Source: DAOUBP01 sp964513075 (GTDB lineage: Bacteria; Chloroflexota; Anaerolineae; CG2-30-64-16). From it: a DNA stretch of 64,000 nt. The position numbers and the translations under genes were made by a program. Positions 25,933 through 34,746 of this stretch are shown here, one piece after another (position 1 is the first letter of the stretch; the number at the start of each line of letters is the position of its first letter). The notes beneath the pieces were generated by a model. The model ran no database searches and was not told where the DNA came from. It saw only the letters and a program-made list of their open reading frames with translations. The stretch spans positions 1-64,000 of the forward strand of contig CAZELR010000017.1 in assembly GCA_964513075.1 (NCBI GenBank). Reading direction: 5' to 3'.

Positions 25933-28900
25933 GTGACCTTCACTCACCTGGAAGTCCACTCCCACTACACCCTGCTGGGCGCGACCGCGTCGGCGCCTGA
26001 GCTGGCCGCGCGCGGCCAGGCGGATGGCCTGACGCACCTGGCGCTGACGGATACGAACGCGCTGTACGGCGCGGTTGCGTTCGATCGGGCGTGCCGGGCG
26101 GCGGGCATCCGGCCGATTGTCGGGATGACGGTGACGGTCCTCACCCCCGGCCCCTCTCCCGTCGATCCGCAGATCGCTGCGACAGGAGAGGGGAGCAGCT
26201 CGGCGACGGGAGAGGGGAGTAGCTCGGCGGCGGGGCATCTGGTGCTGCTGGCGATCAACCGGGCGGGGTATCGGTCGCTGTGCCGGCTGTCGTCGCTGAT
26301 CCAGGGCGGGCCGGACCGGGAGGCGCTGGCCGCGCGGGGCCTGACGTGGGATGAGATCGCGGCGCACCGGGAGGGGCTGATCTGCCTGAGCGGCGGCCGG
26401 ATGGGGTGGATCGAGCGCTGTTTGCGCGCGGGCGACGTCAGCATGGCGCAGCTCTACGCGGGACGGCTGGCGGGGATCTTCGAAGAGAACGCTTATCTGG
26501 CGTTGGAGATCCACACGCCGGCGGATGAGGCGGTCGCGGCAGAGGTGGCGGCGTTGGGCCGGCGGCTGGGACTGCCAACCGCAGCGGTGCAGCCGGTCTA
26601 CTGCCTGTCGGCCGAGGATGCACCGAAGCTGCGGCTGCTGGCCGCGATACGCGGGAACCGGCGGCTGCGTGAGCCGGAAGCGGAAGACGAGGATGAGGGC
26701 GAGGACGAGAATGAGATGGAGGCTTCAGCCGGTTTTCGCGGACGTGGCGAGAGACCGGCTAAAGCCTCTAGTCCGGGGGAGCATCTCAATATCCACACAA
26801 TCGCCTCGCCGCTACCAGGTGACGTACATTGGCTCTCCCCTGTCGAGATTGCCGCACGGTACGCGCGCTTCCCCCAGGCGGTCGCACAGGCGGGCGAGAT
26901 CGCGGCGCGCTGCGGCGACGCGCTGCCCGATGGCCGCCCCATTTGGCCCGCACTCAAGCTGCCCGCCGGCCAGACCCCCGACGAAGCCCTGGCTGCGCTC
27001 GCCGCGCGAGGGATGCAAGAACGGTACTCATCGCCCGGCATGCAACACGCAACGACTGCAGGTCGACGCACCCCGAACCACGAACCAGGCACCACTAAGT
27101 CACCAAGACACCAAGAAGAATCCGACCACGTCCACGCTCGCCTGCAACATGAGCTTGGCGCCATCGTCCGACATGGCTACGCGCCGCTGTTCCTGGTGGT
27201 CGCGGATATCGTGCGCTTCGCCCGCGGCCACGACATCCCGGTCAGCACCCGGGGCAGCGTGGCGAACTCGCTGGTAGCCTACTGCACCGGCATCACCACC
27301 GTCGACCCCATCGAGCACGGCCTGTTATTCGAGCGCTTCCTGAACCCCGCGCGCGCCAACCCGCCCGACATCGACCTGGATTTCTGCAGCCGGCGCCGCG
27401 ACGAAGTGCTGCGCTACGTGCGCGAGACCTATGGCGCGGAGCGGGTCGCTCTGGTGTGCACCTTCAGCACCCTGCGGCCGCAATCGGCCGTGCGGGAGGT
27501 GGGCAAGGCGTACGGGCTGCCCGAAGCAGAGATCGACCGGCTGGCGCACCTGATGCCGGGCCGCTGGCACCCCGACCCGCGGCGCCGGGACACGCGCACG
27601 TTGGAGGATGTGCTGCCGTCGATCCCCGACCCGCGCCACCGCGAGGTCCTGGCCGCGGCGGGGGGGCTGATCGGCCAGCCGGACCACCTGGGCGTGCACC
27701 CCGGCGCGCTGGTGATCGCGCCCGGGCCGCTGACCGACGTCGTGCCGGTGCAGTGGGCGGTCAAGGGCTTCCTGGTCACCCAGTTCGAGCATGGCGACGT
27801 GGAGGCCATCGGGCTGCCCAAGATGGACCTGCTGGGCATCCGCGCGCTGACGGTGCTGGCCGATGCGGCCGAGCTGATCCGCCGCGACCGCGATCCCGAC
27901 TTCCGGCTGGCTGCGATCCCGCTGAACGACCCCGCCACGGCCGATCTGCTGGCGCGGGGCGACACCATCGGCGTATTCCAGTGCGAATCGGACGGCGCAC
28001 AGCGCACCCTGCGCAAGCTGCGGGCCCGCACCGTCACCGATCTGGCCATCGCCAACGCGTTCTTCAAGCCGGGCCCGGCCATGGGCGGCATGGCCGACAC
28101 CTTCGTCCGCCGCTACCGCGGCCAGGAGGCGGTCAGCTATCTGCACCCCGCGCTGAAGCCGATCCTGGGCGCGACCAAGGGCGTGCTGATCTTCCAGGAG
28201 CAGGTGCTGCGGCTGGCCACCGAGGTGGCCGGGCTGGATTGGGCCCAGGCCGACCAGATTCGCCGCGGCATGAGCCATTTCGGGCCGCAGGAGATGGAGG
28301 CGGTGGCCGAGCAGTTCCAGGCCGGCTGCCAGCGTCTGCCGCCGGACGGGCCGGGCCTCACGCCGGCCCAGGCGCGCACGCTGTGGGAGCAGATCATGCC
28401 GTTTGCTGGCTACGGCTTCAATCAAGGCCACGCCACCGCCTACGCCGACGTCAGCTACCGCTCAGCTTACCTGAAGGCGCACTACCCGGCCGAGTATCTC
28501 TGCGCACGGCTGGCCGGCTGGGGCGGCTTCCACCATCCCGTCATCTACGCGGCCGAAGCGGTCCGCCTGGGCATCGCGGTCCGCCCGCCACACGTGAACT
28601 TCAGCGCCGAGACGTTTACGTTATTGCCGATTTGCGATTTGCGATTTGCGATTTCCGGCTCGGTGCAAACCGAGGAACCGAGGGACGCAATCGGCAATCG
28701 GCAATCCGCAATCAAAAATCAAAAATCAAAAATCCTATACATGGGCCTGGGCCAGGTGCGCGATCTGCGCCGGACTGCGATCACCGCCATCGTATCGGAA
28801 CGGGAGCAGCGGCCGTACGCCGGCCTGCAGGATCTGCTGGCGCGCGTCGACCTGCAGCCGAAAGAGATCGATCACCTGATCCGCTGCGGCGCGCTGGATG

Positions 28901-29367
28901 GCCTGGGTGACAGCCGGGCCGCGCTGCTGGCGGAAGCCGAGCTGTTGGGGCGCAAAGGGGGCGGCGCCGGAGCGGCGGTGCAGCTGGCGTTCGACTTCGC
29001 CCGACCCGCGCCCGCGTCCGAGACCTCCGCCCAGCGCCTGGCCTGGGAGCAGGAATTGCTGGGGTGGCCCGTCAGCGTACACCCCCTGGAGCTGGTCGCC
29101 GACCGGCTGCCGGACCACCTGATGCTGCGCGACCTGCCCCAACAGCCCGGCAGAATGGTTACGACCGCCGGCGTGCGCCTGCCGGGCTGGACGGGCGGGC
29201 AGGGCTTCTTCTGCGGCGACGGAGACACTTTCGTGATCGTCAAGGCAGGCCGAGACGACAAGGCGCCGCCCGCGTGGCGGCCTCTGCTGGTGCGCGGGCG
29301 CTGGACCCCGGACGCCTGGGGCGGCGCGTGGCTTCAGGCCGAGACGATCAAGCAAGTCCAAGTGTAG
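25933..29367 (+). CDS. dnaE2: DNA polymerase III alpha subunit, DnaE2-like, with in-frame insertions
   Basis: A 1144-residue C-family polymerase. It has an N-terminal PHP domain (FTHLEVHSHYTLLGA), the palm with the metal-binding PDIDLDF (near 479-485), the RDEVLRYVRETYGAERVALVCTF block, the GYGFNQGHATAYADVSYRSA segment and an OB-like C-terminus. The shorter length and motif details match the DnaE2/ImuC error-prone branch rather than the replicative DnaE, so translesion synthesis is likely. No imuA or imuB neighbour is present. Four stretches (residues ~71-100, ~248-290, ~365-400, ~897-935) are low-complexity, unconserved and made of interspersed-repeat DNA, yet the frame is kept. The start is GTG, probably leaderless. 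Confidence 0.85.
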   Translation: MTFTHLEVHSHYTLLGATASAPELAARGQADGLTHLALTDTNALYGAVAFDRACRAAGIRPIVGMTVTVLTPGPSPVDPQIAATGEGSSSATGEGSSSAAGHLVLLAINRAGYRSLCRLSSLIQGGPDREALAARGLTWDEIAAHREGLICLSGGRMGWIERCLRAGDVSMAQLYAGRLAGIFEENAYLALEIHTPADEAVAAEVAALGRRLGLPTAAVQPVYCLSAEDAPKLRLLAAIRGNRRLREPEAEDEDEGEDENEMEASAGFRGRGERPAKASSPGEHLNIHTIASPLPGDVHWLSPVEIAARYARFPQAVAQAGEIAARCGDALPDGRPIWPALKLPAGQTPDEALAALAARGMQERYSSPGMQHATTAGRRTPNHEPGTTKSPRHQEESDHVHARLQHELGAIVRHGYAPLFLVVADIVRFARGHDIPVSTRGSVANSLVAYCTGITTVDPIEHGLLFERFLNPARANPPDIDLDFCSRRRDEVLRYVRETYGAERVALVCTFSTLRPQSAVREVGKAYGLPEAEIDRLAHLMPGRWHPDPRRRDTRTLEDVLPSIPDPRHREVLAAAGGLIGQPDHLGVHPGALVIAPGPLTDVVPVQWAVKGFLVTQFEHGDVEAIGLPKMDLLGIRALTVLADAAELIRRDRDPDFRLAAIPLNDPATADLLARGDTIGVFQCESDGAQRTLRKLRARTVTDLAIANAFFKPGPAMGGMADTFVRRYRGQEAVSYLHPALKPILGATKGVLIFQEQVLRLATEVAGLDWAQADQIRRGMSHFGPQEMEAVAEQFQAGCQRLPPDGPGLTPAQARTLWEQIMPFAGYGFNQGHATAYADVSYRSAYLKAHYPAEYLCARLAGWGGFHHPVIYAAEAVRLGIAVRPPHVNFSAETFTLLPICDLRFAISGSVQTEEPRDAIGNRQSAIKNQKSKILYMGLGQVRDLRRTAITAIVSEREQRPYAGLQDLLARVDLQPKEIDHLIRCGALDGLGDSRAALLAEAELLGRKGGGAGAAVQLAFDFARPAPASETSAQRLAWEQELLGWPVSVHPLELVADRLPDHLMLRDLPQQPGRMVTTAGVRLPGWTGGQGFFCGDGDTFVIVKAGRDDKAPPAWRPLLVRGRWTPDAWGGAWLQAETIKQVQV

Positions 29368-29477
29368 GGGCGAGGCACTCCGTCCGAGGTCGAGCCCAAC
29401 CCGCAGACAATTGCCCGACGCAAGACTGCTCGACGATTCCGATCTTCCGGGGAGTGTCTCACCCCTGCAGGAATTGC

Positions 29478-29506
29478 TTGACACCTGTCGGCCCGGAAGC
29501 TATACT
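29478..29506 (+). promoter_or_regulatory. Consensus promoter upstream of the monooxygenase/dehydrogenase pair
   Basis: TTGACA (29478-29483), 17-base spacer, TATACT (29501-29506). It is 234 bases before the first start codon; the intervening leader contains the palindromic element at 29582-29717. The 372-base space 29368-29739 holds only these elements. Confidence 0.75.
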
Positions 29507-29581
29507 GACGGCATCGCTTTCATGCTGAATCTTGTCGTGGCGCCCGAAGGGCATCATGCGGGTAACACATTCAGTGCAGAC

Positions 29582-29717
29582 TGTCACCCTGAGCGGATTT
29601 ACCGCACAACCTCAGTGACAGTACAACTCCAGCGAAGGGTCTCGTTGGCTACGCCGAGATCCTTCGCTGGAGTTTCGCGGCGACTGGCTCTGAGTGGTCA
29701 ACCCGCTCAGGATGACA
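29582..29717. mobile_element. Non-coding palindromic element (MITE/REP-like) of 136 bp
   Basis: The ends TGTCACCCTGAGCGG (29582-29596) and CCGCTCAGGATGACA (29703-29717) are inverted repeats with one mismatch. An inner pair CTCCAGCGAAGGGTCTCG (29627-29644) and CGAGATCCTTCGCTGGAG (29655-29672) also differs by one base. There is no ORF. It has inserted in the leader between the promoter at 29478 and the gene at 29740. The term MITE is an inference; no target duplication was identified. Confidence 0.75.
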
Positions 29718-29739
29718 AGGGCGAATAGGAGGACACCTT

Positions 29740-30045
29740 ATGCTCGTCGTACACGTTCACGTCCACGTCAAACCGGAATGCGTCGAGGCGTTCCGAGAGG
29801 CAAGCATCGAAAACGCCAGCAACAGCATCCGGGAGCCGGGCATTGCGCGCTTCGACGTCGTCCAACAGGCCGACGACCCGACCCGCTTCGTACTGGTGGA
29901 GGCCTATCGCACGCCCCAGGCGACCGCCGCGCACAAAGAGACTGCCCACTACGCTGCGTGGCGCGACGCCGTGGCCGATATGATGGCCGAGCCGCGGAGC
30001 AGCATGAAGTACACCAATGTATACCCACCCGACGAGGAGTGGTGA
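29740..30045 (+). CDS. Antibiotic-biosynthesis-monooxygenase-type (quinol monooxygenase/LsrG-like) protein
   Basis: A 101-residue ABM-fold protein of the YgiN/LsrG kind: MLVVHVHVHVKPECVEAF, SIREPGIARFDVVQQADDPTRF and the closing ETAHYAAWRDAV. Such dimeric ferredoxin-like barrels act on quinones, oxidise small aromatics without cofactor, or isomerise phospho-DPD (LsrG). The gene overlaps or touches the iron alcohol dehydrogenase gene, so the pair may handle one small carbonyl substrate. AGGAGG lies 7 bases before ATG 29740. Confidence 0.85.
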   Translation: MLVVHVHVHVKPECVEAFREASIENASNSIREPGIARFDVVQQADDPTRFVLVEAYRTPQATAAHKETAHYAAWRDAVADMMAEPRSSMKYTNVYPPDEEW

Positions 30046-30053
30046 CAGACCCC

Positions 30054-31208
30054 ATGCCTTTCGAGTTTGCCGCTCCTAATCGCGTCATCTTCGGCCCAGG
30101 CACGCTGAAACAAGCAGGGCCGCTGGCGCGCGAGTTGGGACATCGCGCGCTGGTCCTGACCGGCAATGACTCGGCGTTCGCCGGGCCGCTCCTGGCCGTA
30201 CTGGAAGCACAGGGTCTCACTTATGTCATCTTAGCCGTTAGTGGCGAGCCCTCCACTGCGCTGGTGCGCCAAGGGATGGGGCTGGCGGCAGAGGCCAAAG
30301 CTAACCTGGTGATCGGCTTCGGCGGCGGCAGCGCGCTGGATGCCGCCAAGGCCATCGCGGTGCTCGCGACCAATGGCGGCGATCCGCTGGACTATTTGGA
30401 GGTGGTCGGCCGCGGCCAAGCACTGAGCAAGCCGGCCCTGCCCATCCTCGCCATTCCCACCACCGCCGGCACCGGCGCCGAAGTGACCCGCAACGCCGTG
30501 CTCCTCTCGCCCGAACATCGGGTGAAGGCCAGCCTGCGCAGCCCGACCATGCTGCCCCGCGCGGCCATCGTCGATCCGGAACTAACATACGGCCTGCCGC
30601 CCGCGGTGACAGCCAGCACGGGGTTGGATGCGCTGACGCAGCTTATCGAGCCGTTCACCTCCATCCGGGCCAACCCACTGACCGATGCACTGTGCCGCGA
30701 AGGGATCGCGCGCGTAGCCAGGTCGCTGCACCGGGCGTACGACCGCGGTGATGACGCCGCAGCGCGCGAGGACATGGCGCTGGCCAGCTTGTTCGGCGGA
30801 TTGGCGCTGGCCAACGCCGGACTGGGCGCAGCACACGGATTCGCGGGGCCGGTGGGCGGGATGTTCCCCGCGCCGCATGGCGCGGTCTGTGCGGCGCTGC
30901 TGCCGCACGTCATGGCAGTGAATATCGCCGCACTGCAACAACGGCAGCCGCGCAATCCGGTGCTGGACCGCTACGCCGAGATCGCGCAAATCGTAACGGG
31001 GACAGCCGGCGCCGCGGCCGAGGACGGCGTCGCCTGGGTCGCTGCGCTCAGCGCCGACCTGGGCGTGCCACAGCTTGCCGCCTACGGCGTCACGCACGCC
31101 GATGCGCCCCTGCTGGTGGAAAAAACCGCGGTGGCATCGAGCACGAAGGCCAACCCTATCGTCCTGACCCCTGCCGAGCTCACTGAAATCCTGGACCGCG
31201 CACTTTAG
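30054..31208 (+). CDS. Iron-containing (group III) alcohol dehydrogenase
   Basis: A 384-residue Fe-ADH-fold dehydrogenase. The NAD(P) loop is GFGGGSALDAAKAIA (near 88-102), followed by the PTTAGTGAEVT block (near 138-148); metal ligands are expected in STGLDALTQLIE (Asp) and in AAHGFAGPVGGMFPAPHGAVC (His residues). Weak matches to maleylacetate reductase-like members exist, so the substrate could be an alcohol, an aldehyde or maleylacetate. ATG 30054 fits family length; a GTG at 30042 that overlaps the upstream stop (GTGA) is an alternative and would give strict coupling. A terminator follows at 31267. Confidence 0.88.
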   Translation: MPFEFAAPNRVIFGPGTLKQAGPLARELGHRALVLTGNDSAFAGPLLAVLEAQGLTYVILAVSGEPSTALVRQGMGLAAEAKANLVIGFGGGSALDAAKAIAVLATNGGDPLDYLEVVGRGQALSKPALPILAIPTTAGTGAEVTRNAVLLSPEHRVKASLRSPTMLPRAAIVDPELTYGLPPAVTASTGLDALTQLIEPFTSIRANPLTDALCREGIARVARSLHRAYDRGDDAAAREDMALASLFGGLALANAGLGAAHGFAGPVGGMFPAPHGAVCAALLPHVMAVNIAALQQRQPRNPVLDRYAEIAQIVTGTAGAAAEDGVAWVAALSADLGVPQLAAYGVTHADAPLLVEKTAVASSTKANPIVLTPAELTEILDRAL

Positions 31209-31266
31209 TCAGGGGCTGTCTCACAACACCTCCTGGCGCTCGCCCCAAGATGCTGCGTCCGAACAG

Positions 31267-31296
31267 AACCCGGATTCGAATTGAATCCGGGTTTTT
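31267..31296 (+). terminator. Intrinsic terminator after the alcohol dehydrogenase
   Basis: AACCCGGATTC (31267-31277) pairs perfectly with GAATCCGGGTT (31283-31293), loop GAATT, followed by a T-run to 31296. Confidence 0.9.
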
Positions 31297-31399
31297 CGCG
31301 AATGGGAACCTTGTGCCCCCCTTGTACGTCAAGACAGTGTGCATCACTACATCGCTATGACGCACTGGTTTAGTACAATATGTGTATTAGGAGGAAACA

Positions 31400-33115
31400 A
31401 TGATTCTTGTGTGGATGCGGCGGATGATTTCTCGATCTTGGTTCAGGATCGCCCTTGCGGTAGCGTTGGTCATGGTTGGACTCGCCCCCGTCGGTGCGCC
31501 GATCCTCTCAGATAATTCTTGGCGTCAGGCTGCCCTGCTCGGGAACGACAGCAGCGGTGGCGCGGCCGCAGCCAAACCGTTCACCTATCGCTGGAATGCC
31601 GGCGGAAGTGATAACACAAAGATAGAACGCAGCGATGATGGCGGATTGACCTGGCACAGCGTGGCTGGGATCCCCGCGCTGGTCGCTCAGCTGCAGGCGG
31701 TGCGCGGCGATGAGCAAATCGTCGCCGCTCGCACCTCGGACGCAGTTTGGATCAGCCGGAATGGCGGTTCGAGTTGGTCGTTAACCCAAGCCCTGCCCAG
31801 CAGGCCGCTTTCGCTGGCTGTGACCGGCAAAGATGCGGGGATGGTGCTGGTGGGAACCGAATCGGTCGGCTTGCTGGTCAGCCGCGACCTGGGAGAGAGC
31901 TGGCAGGCCAGCTTTGATCCAGCGCCAGCAGAAAGTGCGGCGGCGCCGCTGGCAATCAGCGCCTTGGCAGTCGATCCGACGGATGACAGCATTCTGTATG
32001 CAGCCGCCAGCATCTGGCTGGGCACGGCTCACGCCCGCCTGACCCCCATTGGCGCATTCGCGAGCGTGGATGGAGGGCAACACTGGCTGCTGCTGGCCCG
32101 TGCGGCGCTGAGCGCCAGCCCGATCGTCGAGATCGCCCCCGTTGAAGCAAGGCCGCTGACAGTGTCGGCGCTGGACGCGCAAGGCCTGCGCACCACCCTG
32201 TCACTGACGCTGAATGCCGAGCTCGCGTCATTGCTAGAGGACCGGGACGCAGGCGTCCGCGCATCTGCGACGCGGGCAATCGGGCTGATCGGCAATGCAG
32301 CCGCCGCACCGATCCTGTTGGCCCGTCTCAACGACCCTGACCTGCTAGTCGGGGAGCGCGCGGCCGAAGCGTTGGGTCGCTTGGGCAACACCTCGGTAGA
32401 GCCGGCGTTACTGGATTTGGTAGAGACCGAGAACGCGACGGTGGCCGCACGCGCTGCAAAGGCCTTGGGCATGCTCCGGACCGAAGCTGCAGTCGCCCCG
32501 CTGGGCGCAAGGCTGCGCTCTGGTGAGCCGCTGGCTGCACGCAGTGCCGCCGAGGCGCTGGCCGCCATCGGCAGCCCCGACGCCCTGGCCGCGCTGCTGG
32601 CGCCGTTGGCCGACGCGGAGATGACCCCGGCACGGCATGCGGCCATGGCCGGTCTCGAAGCGGCTGGTGCAGACGCAGTGGCGCCGTTGGCTGCCGCGCT
32701 GACCGCCCGAAGCGTCGCTCTGCGGGCCAACGCGGCAGAAATGCTGGGCTACTTGCCGGCCAACGCCAGCACCCCTGCACTGGTCCTGGCTCTCGGCGAT
32801 GTCGAGCCGTCCGTGCGAGCAGAGGCAGCGTGGGCGTTGGGTGAGATCGGAACTGCCGAAGCTCGCAGTGCCTTGGCTGCTGCGGCGCAGGCCGAGGCTG
32901 ACGCAACAGCCAAAACGGCCGCAGAGAGCGCGCTGGCCCGCATCGATGCCGCGGCAGTTGATCTGCCTATCTCATTCGGTGCCGCCCTGATGGCGCAGGC
33001 TTCGCAAATCTCGGCTAGCCGCTGGACCTTCATGGCGCTCCTCATGCTGCTGGCCGCGGCGCTGCTCTGGCTGGGCCCGCGCCAAACGCGTGTGCTGGCC
33101 CACCGCCCGCAGTAG
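31400..33115 (+). CDS. Membrane-anchored BNR-propeller / HEAT-repeat protein
   Basis: A 571-residue protein with an N-terminal hydrophobic signal/anchor (FRIALAVALVMVGLAPVG, ~17-35). Residues ~55-240 contain BNR (Asp-box) strands: ERSDDGGLTWHS, ISRNGGSSWSL, VSRDLGESWQA and ASVDGGQHWLL. Residues ~265-515 are about eight HEAT/PBS-lyase repeats of the pattern ARAAKALGMLRTEAAV. A C-terminal membrane helix (WTFMALLMLLAAALLWLG, ~543-560) ends in a short basic tail. It is probably an envelope protein with both repeat domains outside, possibly a binding scaffold. I do not know a characterised protein with this combination. AGGAGG lies just before ATG 31400; a TACAAT at 31374-31379 may be its -10 box. 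Confidence 0.75.
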   Translation: MILVWMRRMISRSWFRIALAVALVMVGLAPVGAPILSDNSWRQAALLGNDSSGGAAAAKPFTYRWNAGGSDNTKIERSDDGGLTWHSVAGIPALVAQLQAVRGDEQIVAARTSDAVWISRNGGSSWSLTQALPSRPLSLAVTGKDAGMVLVGTESVGLLVSRDLGESWQASFDPAPAESAAAPLAISALAVDPTDDSILYAAASIWLGTAHARLTPIGAFASVDGGQHWLLLARAALSASPIVEIAPVEARPLTVSALDAQGLRTTLSLTLNAELASLLEDRDAGVRASATRAIGLIGNAAAAPILLARLNDPDLLVGERAAEALGRLGNTSVEPALLDLVETENATVAARAAKALGMLRTEAAVAPLGARLRSGEPLAARSAAEALAAIGSPDALAALLAPLADAEMTPARHAAMAGLEAAGADAVAPLAAALTARSVALRANAAEMLGYLPANASTPALVLALGDVEPSVRAEAAWALGEIGTAEARSALAAAAQAEADATAKTAAESALARIDAAAVDLPISFGAALMAQASQISASRWTFMALLMLLAAALLWLGPRQTRVLAHRPQ

Positions 33116-33140
33116 TCCCGGCGCCTTAGGGTGAAACGAC

Positions 33141-33178
33141 AAGGGCCTCGCCGCTCGAAAAGAAGCGGCGAGGCCCTT
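33141..33178. terminator. Bidirectional terminator between convergent genes
   Basis: AAGGGCCTCGCCGCT (33141-33155) and AGCGGCGAGGCCCTT (33164-33178) form a perfect 15-bp stem with a T-run on the right. It separates the BNR/HEAT gene from the convergent protease gene. Confidence 0.92.
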
Positions 33179-33201
33179 ACTTTTTGTGTGTTTCAGAAGA
33201 G

Positions 33202-34716
33202 TTATTCGGCCGTCATCGGGATCGCACTGATCTGCGCCTGTTCCGGCGCATTAGCAGTGATCCGCAGCGCGCTCTCGACAGCCAGATCCTGGTAGCCCTT
33301 CGCGACCACGATCACGCTATAGGCCTGCCCCTTCGGCAACTGCTGCGGGAAGGTGAACTTACCGCTTGCATCGGTGCGCGTCGAGGTGTACGCTAGGTCC
33401 TTGCTCTGCGTCTGCAAGAACTGCTTGACCCCAACGCCCGGCTTGAGCGCGATGATCAGCGCGGCTGGGATGCCCCGGCCCGTGCGGCTATCCACCACCT
33501 GCCCCGAGACCTCGGTGTCGGTATCATCCACCCTCCGGCCAATCGTGAGTTCGCCCTGGATCGCCACCTGGCTGCCCACTGCAAGGATGAGTTGATAGAT
33601 GGCATCGGGCAAGCCGCTCTGGTTGGTGAGGGTCAGGGTCTTGCGGCCCTGCGTCCCATCGCTCCAGTTGCCCTGCTGCTGCACGATCGGCTTCCCGTTC
33701 ATGGTCCAGACCTGCGACCACGGCGCGCCGTTGGCCATGCCCCTGAAGTCAAATGAGGCGTAGATCGTCTTGCCGCCGCTGGCGAAGATTGTCGCCGGGT
33801 TGATCGGCCGGCCATCGGAAGTGACCTGGGTGCTGAAGACCAGGTTGCTGAACTGAGCACTCGGGGTGGGCGCCGGTTGGACGGGATTGCTGGGGGCCTG
33901 CGGCGCTGCGGTAGCTTGCCCTACACCGCTCCAACCGGCCTTGGCCAGCAACCCCTTGGCCAGGTTCACCGGCCGCAAGCCATTGATGAAACCGCCGATC
34001 GCCATTGGCGTGTCGCGCTGATCCACGCGGCCGTCCCGGTTGGTATCCACCACCGGTCTGGCGTCCACCGGCGTGATATTAGCGCCGGCGGCCGCCTGGG
34101 TGGGCACACCAACCAACTTGCCATCATCATCCACCGCCGTGCCGCCGCTATTGCCGCCTGCGATGACGGCATCCGTCTTGATCCACGCGCGGTGACTCTG
34201 TACGCCCGACTCAGCGGTGAAACCGGCCACGCTGCCCGAGGTGAAGGTCACGGTCTCGCCGCCGATGCCGGGATAGCCGAAGATGCTGACAACGTCGCCC
34301 AATTCCAGGGAGTCGGAATCCCCCAACGGCACGTAAGGCAGGTTCAGGTTCTTGACCGCCTTCCCATCAGTCGTCGAGGTGATGACCAGCACGGCCAGGT
34401 CGAGCTCCGGAGACTGCGCCGCAACCTTGGCAATATATGTCAAGGCCGGCGCTTCGTCGGAACGCACTGTGACAGCCACGCCCAGCACGTTGGCCGCCGG
34501 CGCGGACATGCCCATCGCACTCGGATTGGCCACATGGCAGTTCGTCAAGATCAGGCCCCTCGGATCGATAATGGTGCCGGACCCGGTCCAGACCGGGGAC
34601 ATTTGCCCCATCATGCCTTGCTTCAACGCGATGATCTGAACGACGGCGGGCATCACGCCCTGGATGATCTCCCGATCCGGGGTCGAGCCGCGGGTAGCCC
34701 GTTCAAGTTTAGCCAT
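33202..34716 (-). CDS. Trypsin-like serine protease with EF-hand-like loop and CarboxypepD_reg-like C-terminus
   Basis: A 504-residue protein. The S1C/HtrA-like protease domain (~15-275) has His61 (LTNCHVAN), Asp106 (SPELDLAVL) and Ser190 (GGNSGGTAV). Inside it, VDTNRDGRVDQRD (223-235) matches a calcium-binding EF-hand/dockerin loop. A Pro/Gln linker (~280-300), a beta-rich middle domain (~300-415) and a C-terminal carboxypeptidase-regulatory-like domain (VSGQVVDSRTGRGIPAALI, ~422 on) follow. No PDZ domain is seen. No signal peptide or anchor is visible at the N-terminus (MAKLERATRG), so location is uncertain. GGAGGAG lies 5 bases before ATG 34716. It is the last gene of a minus-strand cluster of repeat proteins. 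Confidence 0.85.
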   Translation of the reverse strand: MAKLERATRGSTPDREIIQGVMPAVVQIIALKQGMMGQMSPVWTGSGTIIDPRGLILTNCHVANPSAMGMSAPAANVLGVAVTVRSDEAPALTYIAKVAAQSPELDLAVLVITSTTDGKAVKNLNLPYVPLGDSDSLELGDVVSIFGYPGIGGETVTFTSGSVAGFTAESGVQSHRAWIKTDAVIAGGNSGGTAVDDDGKLVGVPTQAAAGANITPVDARPVVDTNRDGRVDQRDTPMAIGGFINGLRPVNLAKGLLAKAGWSGVGQATAAPQAPSNPVQPAPTPSAQFSNLVFSTQVTSDGRPINPATIFASGGKTIYASFDFRGMANGAPWSQVWTMNGKPIVQQQGNWSDGTQGRKTLTLTNQSGLPDAIYQLILAVGSQVAIQGELTIGRRVDDTDTEVSGQVVDSRTGRGIPAALIIALKPGVGVKQFLQTQSKDLAYTSTRTDASGKFTFPQQLPKGQAYSVIVVAKGYQDLAVESALRITANAPEQAQISAIPMTAE

Positions 34717-34746
34717 AATTCTCCTCCAACTCTATATTCATGGAAA

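Noticed and set aside
26670..26720. Frameshift or sequencing error in dnaE at the acidic low-complexity stretch
   Set aside because: The frame continues into conserved palm motifs on both sides, so the stretch is an insertion, not a frameshift.
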